Assembly (NCBI RefSeq): GCF_010389155.1
Contig: NC_057764.1
Location: 5,828,001-5,892,000 of the forward strand
Reading direction: 5' to 3'
Length of the DNA stretch: 64,000 nucleotides
From: Erigeron canadensis
Lineage: Eukaryota; Streptophyta; Magnoliopsida; Asterales; Asteraceae
Positions 49,481-61,602 of this stretch are shown here, piece after piece. Below the pieces are notes generated by a model, which was not told the DNA's origin, searched no databases, and saw only the letters and a program-made list of their open reading frames with translations. Made by a program: the position numbers and the translations under genes. Every line of letters starts with the position of its first letter. Within the stretch, counting starts at the first letter, position 1.

Positions 49481-50274
49481 AGTTGATTACAAAGAAAACT
49501 TCTACAAACCAACAAGATGCAAGCAGCAATCAGTTGACAGAACAATAAACACAACCAACTAATACACACAAGTTTACAATGGCCACACTACATCAATCTT
49601 ACATCTTCCAAGGCCTAATATGCATATGATGCATCTAAACATAATTCAAGTGTCTCAAAAGTGAATTCCTCTGTTTCATGGAAGCATAGCTCAAAGATGA
49701 AAAGCATATTGAACAAGAGCTTGGTGAAATGCAATATTATGTAAATTAAGCCAGAAGTATAATGGGATAGATAGTTGAGGGACGAGATGTGTAAATATAG
49801 CTGGTCAAAGTAGTCAAAGTAGTTAAGGCGGTTAATTAGATATTTAAAAATGTATATACACTGAATATTGATGTAAATTCATTTTTAAGTAATAAAATCA
49901 TAAAATTCCCAAACACTCTCTCATTGAATCTTCTAATATACACCATTCAATCCATTCAAGTGGTTGGTTCTTCATTCTATTAGATATCCGAAAATGTGAA
50001 ATAACTTGAATTTTATCACAAAATTTATGCAAATTCTCATTGCTATTTTCAAAATCCTTCTTGTTTTGAGCTTTCCAAATAGTATATAGTAGTATTGATC
50101 AAACTACTGCTTTCCAAATTATTAATTGCACCATTATGAGTTACTCATTATTTGTTAATTCATCTACCGAATAAATATTAGAATCATTTATCCTCCACCA
50201 TTTGAAGATATTTGTTCACCCTCTAGCCACCCTTTCACACAAGTGACAAAACAATAATAGATTGTTTCAATAAC
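49480..50274 (-). pseudogene. LINE 3' end relic (zf-RVT region)
   Basis: On the minus strand a broken frame reads ILYTIWKAQNKKDFENSNEN followed by LHKFCDKIQVISHFRISNRM and PLEWIEWCI. The pattern W/I-WKARN-x-F followed by basic residues and a final W-x-W-C is typical of the C-terminus of plant LINE reverse-transcriptase polyproteins (zf-RVT segment). Upstream, WWRINDSNIYSVDELTNNE also fits. Stops break the frame. No RT core is present, so the copy is truncated. Confidence 0.55.
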
Positions 50275-50392
50275 ATTGAAATAGACATTTCTACTCCATG
50301 AAAGCTCTCTAACACGGATTCGATTAAGACAACGTATGTTAGACCTCTCGTCGTCGGATTGCGACACGAAGTTTCAAGCGAACTTGATATTT
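50275..50392 (+). mobile_element. Partial SINE body copy
   Basis: This stretch (gaaatagacatttctact ... taagacaacgtatgttagac ... acgaagtttcaagcg) matches the body of the 13.4-kb SINE in the sense direction at roughly 80% by eye. The tRNA-like head is missing. It abuts the LINE relic. Confidence 0.6.
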
Positions 50393-50910
50393 CAAAAAAC
50401 ATCATCATAACAAGGACAATGCGTTTTGATATGTAGCCGTCTCAAAATCCTTTTTCTATAAAGAGATCTTGTTCTAAACAAGTAAATAGTAAGTAGGGAA
50501 TAAGCGCCCAAAAGTTTGAGAGCTTTAATCACAAACACAAATGTTATTTCTCAAACTAGATATCAGACACGGAACTGCGAAAGGAGCTAAATGACCAGGT
50601 TAAGAGACTTTAAACTATTACGAGTATGAAAAATAAGAATAATAATTCGGACAATGCTATTATCAAGGATATGAGATTTTTTTTTTCCCAAACATTCAAT
50701 TAGAATACGTCTCACCTATAATTTATTAATTTTATCACATATGAGTAGGGATCTAAAATTAATATTGTTTAAGAAAGGAAGGTTTTTAACCCTACTGCAT
50801 GTGACATTTAAAAAAACGCGATGGTATTTTTATTGAAGACTTAACGTACATCTAGTGTCATCTACTAATCTATTAGCAGCAATGAATAATCATAAAGACA
50901 TTTGTGATAA

Positions 50911-51854
50911 TCTATACTATATTAATAAACAAATTACTCTCCCTTCTTTTCAACTCTCTACCTTTAAAATACCTAAAATACTTTTAATTTTCAACACAAT
51001 CTTAACTCGCACACTAAATCTACCCAATATATCCCTAAAATATTTTATACCCATCTTAATCTTAATCTTAATATATATATACTATAAGACAGTTCAACTA
51101 ATGACTTATTAACCAATCAAATCACTCAATTTCATCAAATTGACTTTCGTTTATGTCATCATTTAGATTAAGTATAAATTAAAAATCCCAATAATCATTA
51201 TCTAAATATATTATTATATTAGTATTTATATTAATTTACACTTTTTTTGTTTTTCATCAATAATGTACACCTTTTATCCCTGAGTACTTAATTTAGCCAT
51301 CAACTTGAGAAGATTTTTTTAAAAAATTACAAAAAGTATTTATATTTAATTTTTTAAAATTACAATTGTTACTCAAATCAAGAGTCATAATTGTTATCGA
51401 AGAATATAAATACAATCTTAATTGCTATTTAATTATCATAAAACATTGATTGAAAATAAACATATTCATGTTATGGGCCACATCATGATCAAATACATAT
51501 ACTTGAATGTCAAGTATAAAATCATAAGTATGTTTATATTTTACGAGTAATTTTTAATTTCTTTCATAATATTATCACATTATGAGTACAATTGGTTTCA
51601 AAAAAATTAAATAATAGAGAAATTATTGTAGCACGTGACTTGTAGAATGACTACGACAAACAATTCCATCAATATGTCTCACCTTATAATGATAGTGACG
51701 AACCTATGGTTATTGTACTACAACTTGCAAAGTATAACACTTAGAACCGTATTTTTTCAAAATTATAAGCTTTTATTTATTAAATGTATTAAAATCTAAT
51801 ATTGGTAATATTATAAACCCTGTGTCCAGTGTCGGACACAGGTCTAAAATCTAG
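50911..51854 (+). mobile_element. Complete non-autonomous Helitron
   Basis: The 5' end TCTATACTATATTAATAA fits the plant Helitron consensus. The 3' end has a perfect 9-bp stem (cctgtgtcc at 51819-51827 and ggacacagg at 51834-51842) with a 6-nt loop, then eight bases and CTAG at 51851-51854. The insertion lies between A (50910) and T (51855), as expected for Helitrons, which make no target duplication. The 944-bp interior has no Rep/helicase. An 85-codon AT-rich frame near the 5' end is not a convincing gene. Confidence 0.88.
51819..51842 (+). other. Helitron 3' hairpin
   Basis: A perfect 9-bp stem and 6-nt loop, eight bases upstream of CTAG, forms the transposition terminator structure of the 50911-51854 element. 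Confidence 0.85.
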
Positions 51855-51855
51855 T

Positions 51856-52086
51856 ATTTATCTAAACTATCTATCTAATTTATTAATTAATTTAAATATT
51901 TCCACCTAGTATCTCTATAATATTCTTAATAAAGTTATTTACAAAAAATACATTCCTTAACCATAAAATAACTACACTACATTTACGTCAATTACTTTTA
52001 GATTAAGAACCATATCGTTACCACCACCGCCACTAACACCACCCATTGCCACCACCTCCGCCACATTACGCGGTTACCCATCTCGT
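51856..52086 (+). mobile_element. Second, degenerate Helitron directly adjoining
   Basis: It begins with a TATCTAAACTATCTATCTAA type of sequence and ends in CACC-rich words, then ccgccacattacgcggttac and ccatctcgt. The tail resembles the 61.5-kb Helitron (gcacgggtac, then catgctcgt). The hairpin is partly decayed and CTAG is mutated to CTCG. The ends are approximate. Confidence 0.4.
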
Positions 52087-52794
52087 AACTTTAATATTCA
52101 AATGGTGAGTCTTAAAAATGTATTGATATTATATATACTATTCAAGTTAATGAATTATTTCATTTTTATTAGCCACCAGGTAAAATTGTTCAACCATTTC
52201 TAGCAACCAAACTAATAATTCAATTAAAATAACTATTGAAAACATTTTTTCATATATTGATTCCCTATTCGGCAATGGATGTGGTTGAGAGAAGAGGCTT
52301 GAATGTAGAGAAAGGCCCCCACATTATGTTTATGCATTATATACTATTCAAGTTAGTCTATGAATCCTGATATTTTTTTGGGCTATAAATAATTTGGTGG
52401 CAATAGTTGAGATCATCCAACTTTATCTCTTAAGTTACGTCTAACTGGAAGGGATCTCAACCCTAAATAATTACATACTTAATTCAACCAATTCAATGAG
52501 TCATGATATAATTTAGTAATAGTAATAATTTGAAATCTACTTTACATTAACTCATTAAGTGACATCAATATTGTTATATATTTGATATGTATTCTTTTGT
52601 CTATGAGGATGGATGGAGCGCCCTGGAGAGGAGACCGGTACCTATCTGGTACCAGATTGAACATCGCGCCGATCTTCCGGTACCCGTAGGGTGGGGAGCG
52701 AATTGGTGACCGTGGTGCCGGTTGTGATGCCTATTGATTCGACCGTTACTCATCATTGCTTTCCTTTTTTTCTTTTCTTTTTTAAATAAAATAC

Positions 52795-52829
<35 letters not shown>

Positions 52830-53366
52830 GGTTTTGGAGAAGATAAGCCGCAACAACATTCAAAGTCAAATATATGAAATTTTATTTTACACTCTACCCC
52901 ATAGACTTTTAACCTTTTATTAAAATGAGTTACAATATTTTTTTTTATACATTATTATTTATTTTATTTCTTCTAACATATTTTAACATTCTTCTAATTT
53001 TGTAGTGTTTAAAAATTTTGTATTTTTTTAAATATTTTTATAAAGTGTTTAATTTTGTAGTGTTTATGTATTTTAGTGGTATTTTTAATTTATTAAATAA
53101 AAGGTTTAGTTATTATTTGATTAAAAATAAAAAGGAATTAAATGAAACAGAAAAAGTGGGGAAGGGAGGGGAGGGATGATGAGACATTCTTAGCATTAGG
53201 CAGTGGACGGGGAGGAGGAGAAAAATCAGGGAGGGGAGGAGTGGGGAGGCGCTCCTCCACTCTGATGATTAGATCTACATTAGAATTTAGAGCTCCTTAA
53301 TTCGTGTATGATAGATATGAAGTTTATACTTGCAAATGACATGTTAATTAAGCATCTAAAAGAGCA
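52087..53366. other. Intergenic with GC-rich patch and TA repeat
   Basis: No gene is supported. At about 52,610-52,740 a GC-rich patch contains the inverted pair ggtacctatctggtacc. A (TA)n run lies at 52795-52824. At about 53,155-53,265 there is a G-rich, GGGGAGG-repeating stretch. Confidence 0.45.
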
Positions 53367-53579
53367 CAGTGGCGGAGCCAGAATTTATAGTCTGGGGTCA
53401 CCGAATAGTTTTCATGATATTAACAAGCGTGAAAATTGTATTATCAAATTAAATTATATGGGGTTGCCAATTATCTTTAAACTATATAAATATATAAAAA
53501 TAGTACTAAAAATATAAAGTTTTATAAATATTGTGGGGTTATCATGACCACCCGTGACCACCACATAGCTCCGCCACTG
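53367..53579. mobile_element. hAT MITE (CAGTGGCGGAGC ends)
   Basis: The left end, cagtggcggagcca, is matched by the right end, tagctccgccactg. The flanks are aaagagca (53359-53366) and aaagagcg (53580-53587), an 8-bp duplication with one difference. The CAGTGGCGGA terminus and 8-bp duplication identify the hAT superfamily. It is 213 bp with no transposase. A 69-codon plus-strand frame across it is chance. Confidence 0.9.
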
Positions 53580-53763
53580 AAAGAGCGGGATTGATATTGT
53601 GTTAGTGGTTCATTCAGTTAACGTGAGGTTAATTCATTTAGTATAAAAATTTGTTTTTTGGGATGTAAGTCTTATGATCAATCCCAAATCCATGTAATTT
53701 ACCAAAAAATTAAAACAGGATTGTCATGTTCTTGAAACGACACGTGACGTAATCCTTGATCGA

Positions 53764-54310
53764 GACGTGTCATTTTAATTTATTTATTCTATTAAATTAG
53801 TTTTTTTAGTTGTATATAAATTCAATTTTTTTATTAGACTTAGAAGTAAACTTTAACTCTTGGCTTATTGATACAAAAGTCATTACAACCTTATTTGATT
53901 GATCGTTTTTTCATTAATAAATTGTCTTCCCCCCCCCCCCCCCCTCTTCAATTCTTGGTCTCCTATTACTTATATTAATTATAATAAGTTATTGACATGA
54001 ATTATAATAAGTTATTAACATAAAGACTTTAAAATTTTGAGTTTACAATCCGAAATCACGAAGCTATTTGTCATCATCCACTATGGTTACAAGTTTCGAT
54101 TTGGATGTGGTTTTAAAAATTTAAGGTAAATCCAAAACTCTAATTAAACATATATTATATTTATCATTAAAGTTTATTATAATTTAGCTTCGATTATCGA
54201 TTTACTTTAACAGTAACATTTATTTCATACTCACCAATAATGTATTATACATATTTGAATTTTTTATGTTAAATTTATATAACTACCGTATATCGTATGG
54301 GTATTAGGAC
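53764..54310 (+). repeat. Diverged ~540-bp direct repeat, copy 1
   Basis: Pairs in order with 55645-56175. Shared landmarks are attttatttgattgatcgt, ataataagttattaaca, gagtttacgatctgaaatca (variant here), aagtaaatccaaaactc and tagcttcgat-tatcg/catcg. Identity by eye is roughly 75-80% with indels. It is non-coding. These could be two copies of one repeat family, or old LTRs about 1.3 kb apart. A poly-C run lies inside this copy at 53929-53944. Confidence 0.65.
53929..53944 (+). repeat. Poly-C tract (16 bp)
   Basis: A pure run of 16 C in otherwise AT-rich DNA. Copy 2 of the surrounding repeat has poly-T at this point instead. Length errors in the assembly are likely at such tracts. Confidence 0.85.
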
Positions 54311-54854
54311 TAGTATGAGTATATATGATTATTTGAAAATAACGTAGGTGTTATAACTTGTAAGAGGTTTAGCGGATGAAAAAATGGTTATTTATTTTCC
54401 GTACTTGTACTAGATGAGTGGCATTGGCATGTCTCGTAGAAGATTTGGATGCTCGCTTATAGTAGAATATTAGATTTACATCACGCGTAAAAAGCGAGTT
54501 TGTTGAATAAATTTGTTTTCATTATAACTAATAAAGTAAAATAATTAATATTTGAGCAAATATTTTTTTTTAGAGCGGATATGTTCCATTTATTTAGCCT
54601 GAGTCATAGCAACTACAGTACTTTGTTGGAAAACTTCAAGTTTTTGGTGGGTTTTATATTTTTTCTTTAAGGCAAATATATATACACATATAATATATCA
54701 AGAAGTATATATAAATATTATTAAAACAATAAAAAATAATAATTTAGTGGATCATGACATCAACATAATATATGAAAAAAACATTATTCGCTAGCCTAGA
54801 TGGCTGACACTTAAACTTTTCTTATGTCATGAAAATTTCATCTTTAGTAATATC

Positions 54855-55112
54855 TACCAATAAACTAAAATAGGATTAAGACATTCATTAATCGACATGT
54901 GGCACAATATCTAAGCTACATATGTCCCTTTTAGCCTAAATTGAATAAGTAAATTCTAATTTTTAGTTACCTTAAATAATTATGACGATTTTATATATTT
55001 TTAATAATTTAAAACCATATAATTAATTAATAAATTAAAAAGTTGTCGTATAAAAATCTAACTAAAGTACGAATTGGTATTGTGTAGGGTTATTAATATG
55101 ATATATCAAACT
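54855..55112 (+). repeat. 258-bp direct repeat, copy 1
   Basis: Nearly identical to 55326-55585 from taccaataaactaaaatagg through gtacgaattggtattgtgta to gatatatcaaacta, with only a handful of single-base changes. It is much younger than the 540-bp repeats around it. No open frame is shared. Confidence 0.9.
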
Positions 55113-55325
55113 ATTTGTTAATGTGATGTTATATCCTTGTTAATAAGGTTTAACTAAATTTATGTTTTTACATGTTACTCTTTTAACCGCATATTTTTAA
55201 TATCTAAACAAAGTTTAATCGTTGGAGTTTTTTAAACAAAGGGTGTATAAACAAATAATATAGATAATTATGTATTTTTATTTGTAAAGTTTTCAATTAG
55301 ATGACCCAGATTTAATTAACTAGTT

Positions 55326-55585
55326 TACCAATAAACTAAAATAGGATTGAGACATTCATTAATCGACATGTGGCACAATATCTAAGCTACATATGTCCCT
55401 TTTAGCCTAAATTGAATAAGTAAATTCTAATTTTTAGTTACCTTAAATAACTATGACTATTTTATATATTTTTAATAATTTAAAAACCATATAATTAATT
55501 AATAAATTAAAAAGTTGTCATATAAAAATCTAACTAAAGTACGAATTGGTATTGTGTAGGGTTATTAATATGATATATCAAACTA
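55326..55585 (+). repeat. 258-bp direct repeat, copy 2
   Basis: Second copy, starting 471 bp after the first. Right at its end the phrase taccaataaa appears a third time (55584). The duplication is therefore bounded by the short word taccaata, suggesting recombination or slippage between short repeats. Confidence 0.9.
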
Positions 55586-55644
55586 CCAATAAAATAAAAC
55601 AAAAAGTAAGATGTTGTTCTCGCCAAATTTTTGTAGACACATAC

Positions 55645-56175
55645 CCTTTTAATTTATTTATTTTATTGAATTAGTTTTTTTAATTATATATATATATATA
55701 TATTTATTGTTTCCTTATTAAACTTAAACTCTTGACTAATACATACAAAACACATTATAATTTTATTTGATTGATCGTAATCTACTTGATAAAATTGTCT
55801 CTTTTTTTTTCCTTTCAATTTTTCAACTCCTATTATTAGTTATATTACTTGTAATAAGTTATTAACACGAAAACTTAAAATATTTGAGTTTACGATCTGA
55901 AATCACAAAACTATTTGCCCTCATCTAATATACTCACAAGTTTTGAATTTGACGTGACAGTAAAAATTTAAAGTAAATCCAAAACTCACACTAAAGATAT
56001 ATTACATTTATTAGTACTTTTTATTATAATGTAGCTTCGATCATCGGTTTACTTTAACCTCAATTTATTTCGTACTCACGAATCATGTACTCATAAATCA
56101 TAAATGTAGCATATTCGAATTTCTTTACGATACAACACATATAGCTACCATACATTGGTATCAGGACTAACACGG
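55645..56175 (+). repeat. Diverged ~540-bp direct repeat, copy 2
   Basis: The partner of 53764-54310. The order of shared words is conserved throughout, and the copy ends near a ggtatcaggactaacac phrase matching gggtattaggactagta in copy 1. Confidence 0.65.
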
Positions 56176-57390
56176 AGATATAAGAAGATAGGGAGATAGG
56201 AAGATATCAATTCTCTTTATATAATAGAAAATTATGATATTTATAATTTATATTGTGCATAAATATATGTCGGTTTGGGCAACACCAATATAAAGCGGAT
56301 TAAAGATTTGAAAATGACATGAAAACATGGTGTGACAATTGAATGGAAGGAGTAATTAGCACATGAAATGAGATACAAGATATTTGCCATTGAACATGGT
56401 TTATGTCTGTCTAAAGTGCCTGCCTCCAATAATAGCATCATATCGATAAGCTTTCTCGTGCATAAGTTAAAACTTAAAAGCATAAAGTCAAATTGGAAAC
56501 GTAATTAAGCAAATCATATATTAATTAACAACAACTCCATTTTAATATGATAAAATAATTTGTCCCAATTTATTTGCTTGGTAATGGTCCCGATAGAAAT
56601 ACAACAATAAAGACATTTAGATCGAGCCGGAGTAATAGACTAATAGCAGGGAAGTGGTTTTGACTATCGTGTAATTAGTTAATTTGTGTTTATCTAGTCA
56701 TTGTAAAAAGTTTTCTTTCACGGACTTAGCTCGTTATTTTTTCAAAAAAATGTTATTGAGAAGATAAATGTTATATCTACGTACTATTTACAATCATAAT
56801 ATTATAAACCAGCACAACATATGATTTGGATCAATGATATAAAATGTGTTTTCCCTCTTTCTTTCTCTCCTTGATTTTCATTGCTCGACCATGAGTTTAT
56901 AGGATTTTTTTTTGGGATTTTATTTGTTACTCTAGATCCTTATATTGAGAAATATTGATTACTAAAATGAACAATGCAGAATATGTGATGTATATGTAAC
57001 TGTTTTTTGAAAATGTTAAACACATATTTTACATCAAAAATGTAGATTAAAATCCTCGGTGAAACAGATTGATTGAGTGGTATTGTACTATTATGTACTC
57101 CTATTTTAATTGACGATATTAGATTAGATGGTACATACGTGACATGTTAGACCAACAAATTAAGACTTGTATGTTTTGTTGAGTGTTGACAATAATTATT
57201 TTGATAGCCATGAGCCCATTACCATTCGTAAACGTTCATCTTTTCATTTATATTTTTTCTTATTACATCATCATCAATTTCTCATTTATTTCACTAACTA
57301 CTACTTTTCCCTTTAATCATTCATTTATCATTTGATCCCCATTTTTATTCAATTAAAAACACAATACTATACAATCTTTCACTCTATATG
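56176..57390. other. AT-rich intergenic, nothing recognised
   Basis: No coding similarity, RNA gene or terminal repeat was seen. Confidence 0.4.
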
Positions 57391-57393
57391 TAT

Positions 57394-57500
57394 GTTTGCC
57401 AAAAGTAGCTGTAGCTGGTAGCTTTAACTTGTAGCTGTAGCTTTTAGTTCGAGCTGTAAGTTGTAGCTTTTAGTTAGAGCTGTAAGCTGTAGCTTTTATT
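57394..57500 (+). repeat. AGCTGTAGCTTTT tandem array
   Basis: Four to five irregular units of about 23-25 bp built on gagctgtaagttgtagcttt. The right flank to about 57,615 has inverse words (aaaagctaaagctcc), so it may be the subterminal part of an old transposon opening with tttgccaaaagtagc. Confidence 0.65.
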
Positions 57501-57655
57501 TTCTAAAAGTGTTTGGTATGATAGCTGTAGGTGCAATTTCAAGAGGTATTTGTTTAGTTTTAAAGATTAAAAGCTCCTTCGAAAAGCTAAAGCTCCTGAA
57601 ACGCTATTTCCAATCAAAATAAAAGAAAACAAGAAAAAATATATATAAATAAAAA

Positions 57656-59005
57656 AAGTAAATTACACTTTTCGTCCATGAAGTTGGCAGCTTTTACACT
57701 TTTCGTCCCTAATGTTTTTTTGTTAAAATTTTAACCTTAAAGTTGGTAGAATTTTTCAATTGACGTCCTTTGGCCAAACGGTGTTAAGTTTCAGCCGTTA
57801 AGTCCCACACATGCAAAACACGTGAGGGACTAAAAGTGCAAAACGTGAAAAGTTTAGGGACAAAAACTGAAATTTACTTTATCAATTGTCATCATCTTCA
57901 TCTTTTCCGGCTGAGTGGCAGGAAAATTTGCCGGATATCTCACTTGTTTCTTCGAATTAGACCACGAAACCACCACCAAACTTCTCAAAATTAATTTCTG
58001 CATCATGCCTAACCAAAAGATTTCAGATTCAACACTTGCCGGAAAACTCAAAATGTATATCATCACGCGTAATTGCTGAAAAAGGTAAATATGTAATGTC
58101 TTTCCGTCAAGCTTTAACCAGGCAACAAGATACATCATAAGACACAACTAACAACTAATGAACCATATTCACCTTCTTGCTATATGTTTGTTCCTTTGAA
58201 CATAAAGCTAGGTAGGCATGATGAAATCTTTTACTATCCATTACCAAGCTAAAAATTTAAACAAAAATTAATAATGAACATAACAGCAATTAGTAAACAG
58301 CATTGACATGAAGTTGCAAAGTGACCATCTTAAATTACCTTGAAAATATTAGAAGCATAATATACAAATCTATAATATTCTTTTACTCTTGATATATGTG
58401 TGTCTGCATGCAAGGAATAAATGTGGATATACATTGATAAATAGCAAATTACTAAAGACTTTACAGGAACATAAATCCTACAGTTTGTAAGCAAGAATTT
58501 GATAAAGAAAACTCCCCCCACTTCACCAGTCACAAAAGAGGCATTTTATAGTTTTAGTGTATAGATAACCCATTTTATATGATTGTTAATATCATTTTGA
58601 GTTTTTCGTTAAGTGTTGAATTTGAAATCTTTTGGTTAGGATTCGTGCGAAAATTAATTTTGAGAAGTTTGGTGGTGGTTTCGAGCTCTAATTTAAGGAA
58701 ACGAGTGAGATATCGACATTTTAAGTTTTCCGATGAATTTTTCGGCCACTCGGCCTGAAAAGATGAAGATGATGACAATTGATAAAGTAAATTACAGTTT
58801 TCGTCCCTGACTTTTTACGTTTTTCACTTTTAGTCCCTCACGTGTTTTGCACGTGTGAGACTTAACGGCTAAAACTTAACACCGTTTGGCCAAAGGACGT
58901 TAATTGAAAATTTCTGTCAACATTAAGGTTAAAATTGTAATAAAAAAACGTTAGGGACGAAAAGTGCAAAATAACCAATTTTTGGGACGAAAAATGTAAT
59001 TTACC
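57656..59005. mobile_element. 1.35-kb long-TIR element with 10-bp target duplication
   Basis: The left end, aagtaaattacac, is matched by the right end, atgtaatttacc, and the flanks taaataaaaa (57646-57655 and 59006-59015) are identical. The inverted arms of about 250 bp share cttttcgtcc, tttggccaaacggtgttaag, agtcccacac, aaacacgtgagggactaaaa and catcatcttcatcttttc. The centre (about 57,920-58,730) has further inverse fragments, including an E/Q-poor frame on each strand without known similarity. The target length and long arms fit a Mutator-like non-autonomous element. Confidence 0.85.
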
Positions 59006-59458
59006 TAAATAAAAATGAACCCCACATTTTGTTTTTTTTATCTAAGGGGATCACAATTACCTTTTTTCCTTTATCTTCATTCATCACCTACACCCCTTAA
59101 TTATTCACTATTTTCATCTATACTTTTCACTTACCTCTTTCACTTATCTTTACAAATGATTTGTAAATTTTTTTCCAACATTTAATAACTTTGATTTGTT
59201 TGGATATTGACTTTATATAGTTATTATCAACGTAATAACTAATTAATTTTAAAAATAAAAATTCCAAATAAAGTGTAAGATATATTCCTAGTGCTAATTA
59301 AGTGTAATTTTAATGCGGCCTGACCATCATTACACTAAAGGTGACAAAAAGTGTAATCAGAACAATTTGAAATATGCACAATTAAAGCAGTGTTAAGTAG
59401 TATATATTTATTGTTACATGCCAAAAAGCAATTTAGAGGAAGTTTCTACATCAGCAAT

Positions 59459-59613
59459 GCTACAAACTAATTACAAATACATTTATACAAATTCATGAGT
59501 GACCAATAATATAAAGAAAGAAAATGAAAAAAGAAAAAATAATTTTACATTTGATTGGTTCACTTAATTTTACACATGAGTTTGTACATATTTGTTTGTA
59601 ATTGGTTTGTGCA
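59459..59613. mobile_element. Small MITE with ~55-bp inverted arms
   Basis: The left arm has ctacaaactaattacaaata and ttcatgagtg. The right arm has the inverse, tttgtttgtaattggtttgt and ttttacacatgag. The centre is an A-rich stretch. No target duplication is assigned. Confidence 0.65.
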
Positions 59614-59619
59614 TTTAGT

Positions 59620-61265
59620 ATTTCTCAGATTATATATACTTCTGAGTCATAATTATTTACCAACACATCATAACCAAGCCATTAGGTTATATATGAATCT
59701 CGAGTCCAAAAATTTTAGCCCAAATGTACACGTTACTCGTGTAACCTAACTAGCTTAGCGTCAAGCCAAGTAAGCTGGTCCTAATATATGCACTCTAAAT
59801 TTGATTATGTTGACTATGAGCATAAGAAGAAATAAAAAAAGGGGACAATTACAAAAGCATAAAGTTAAAGGGAGAAGGTACAATAATAGAGTTTGTGAGG
59901 TGTGTGAGCATTTATTTATATATATTTTTGGTGAAAACTATAGAAAATCATTTTGGGTCCAAGTAATCCTAATTTCTAAATCATTTTCTTTTATTTTTTT
60001 TCATTATATACATATTACTTTAAGGTTTTTGGTAAAACAAAAGCTACAAGAGATCGACAACTGTTAGGCATACGTGAAGATGTTGAAAAGGACATAACTT
60101 TGCCTCCATTGCGCACTGTAATGCTTTTCTTTTGTTATTTATGAGATTCGAACCCTAACTTTTTTTTATAATATACATGTTTTGTTTCTACATTAAAAGC
60201 CTCACAAAAGATATGACGGTGTTCAAATAATATTGGCCCATAACATTAAGTCATTAACCAACGAGAGTAAAGCATCAAGCCAAAATAACCAATTTATTAC
60301 ATGGAGTCTTTTAATTTATATTTGTTTCTGATTCGACCGTTGACCTGTTCAACTGAATGCATTAATTGAGTGAACGGCTTGTATCATATATCTATAATTT
60401 CATAAGCGTAAAACAACTCGTTAAAGAATTCATACGTATATAATCGCCCGACTACTAATTCATAAATGAATTTCTTTTAACTATACACCACCAAATGTAT
60501 TTATATTAAATGTATAATACAACATTATAAAAAAAACTTATGATGATATACAATTAAAAGAAGATCTCACCACTTCAAAAGATATTTTCTAACTGGGAGT
60601 TTTTTACACTTTAATAGGACCCCTTTCAAACAAATTTTCTAATTGGGAGTTCTTTACACTTAAATAGGATCAGGCAGAGTCATTTGTTTAAGAAAGTCAA
60701 ATTTTAAACACCAAGGTAACAATTGCTGACTTTTCTTTTTACTTGAAATAAAATAGAAGCTAGGGTCAAACATAAAAAAGATAAAGATGAAAATGAAAGC
60801 ATACCATTTTGTATCTATATCTAAGGTTGTTTTATCATATTCTGGATACAAATATTCGATCACGTCAAAAGTTTGTAGATAGTGGCAAAGCTTATCACGT
60901 AACTATCCAACTTGAGCAAAAGATAACTTGGACCGCTCAGACTGGTTACCATCGTTTCTTAGTTTCTATTAATCTTGGTTAATATAACATCAATATTAGT
61001 TTTAATACATTACTACTAATTACACTCTAGTTTAGTACCCACTATTTTTATTTTATTTATATCTGTCTGGTACACAAAAAAAAAGTGTTCATCAAATTGC
61101 CAGTCATCCACGAGTCCCACGCAACGATATGAGTTGAAAGACAAGATTATTTATGTGTGAATGTATCGCCGTATCAATATATATATGTGAATGAATTTAC
61201 AAAAGAAAATAACCAATAAAATATAAAGGAACTGACGAAGAAATAATGAGCTCCAATAATATTTG
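59620..61265. other. Intergenic; one short tandem duplication
   Basis: No gene is supported. At about 60,584-60,669 the phrase ttttctaactgggagttttt, continuing with acactttaatagga, occurs twice, about 51 bp apart, with few differences. The remainder is AT-rich. Confidence 0.45.
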
Positions 61266-61269
61266 TGTG

Positions 61270-61542
61270 TCAATATATACTAATATATAAAAATTATACA
61301 TTCATGTTGAAAGTTTAGAAAAATTGGATCATGCGAATTGACCTAACTACCCTTAATGAATTAAATCACCACAAACCCTTACTATTAAATTGCATCATTA
61401 GTTTCTTATATTATAAAATATCTCTACTACCCCTTTTAAATTAAACACCTCTACATCAATTACCTACACCATTTGACGTTGCCACCACTATTACCATCCG
61501 TGCCACCATCACACCGCCGTCATTGCACGGGTACCATGCTCG
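61270..61542 (+). mobile_element. Short non-autonomous Helitron
   Basis: The 5' end is TCAATATATACTAATATA. Near the 3' end are CACCA-rich words, then ccgccgtcattgcacgggta and ccatgCTCG, a CTRR end with one change. The 273-bp element is a deletion derivative with no coding content. Confidence 0.65.
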
Positions 61543-61602
61543 TATTTGTTTAAAATAACACTAACTAATGAGAGAAATTACGAGTTTAAGTTATGCTCCT
61601 GC

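Noticed and set aside
50855..51112. An 85-codon frame at the Helitron 5' end as a gene
   Set aside because: It crosses the Helitron boundary and consists of AT-rich filler (I, L, N, T, Y) without a domain.
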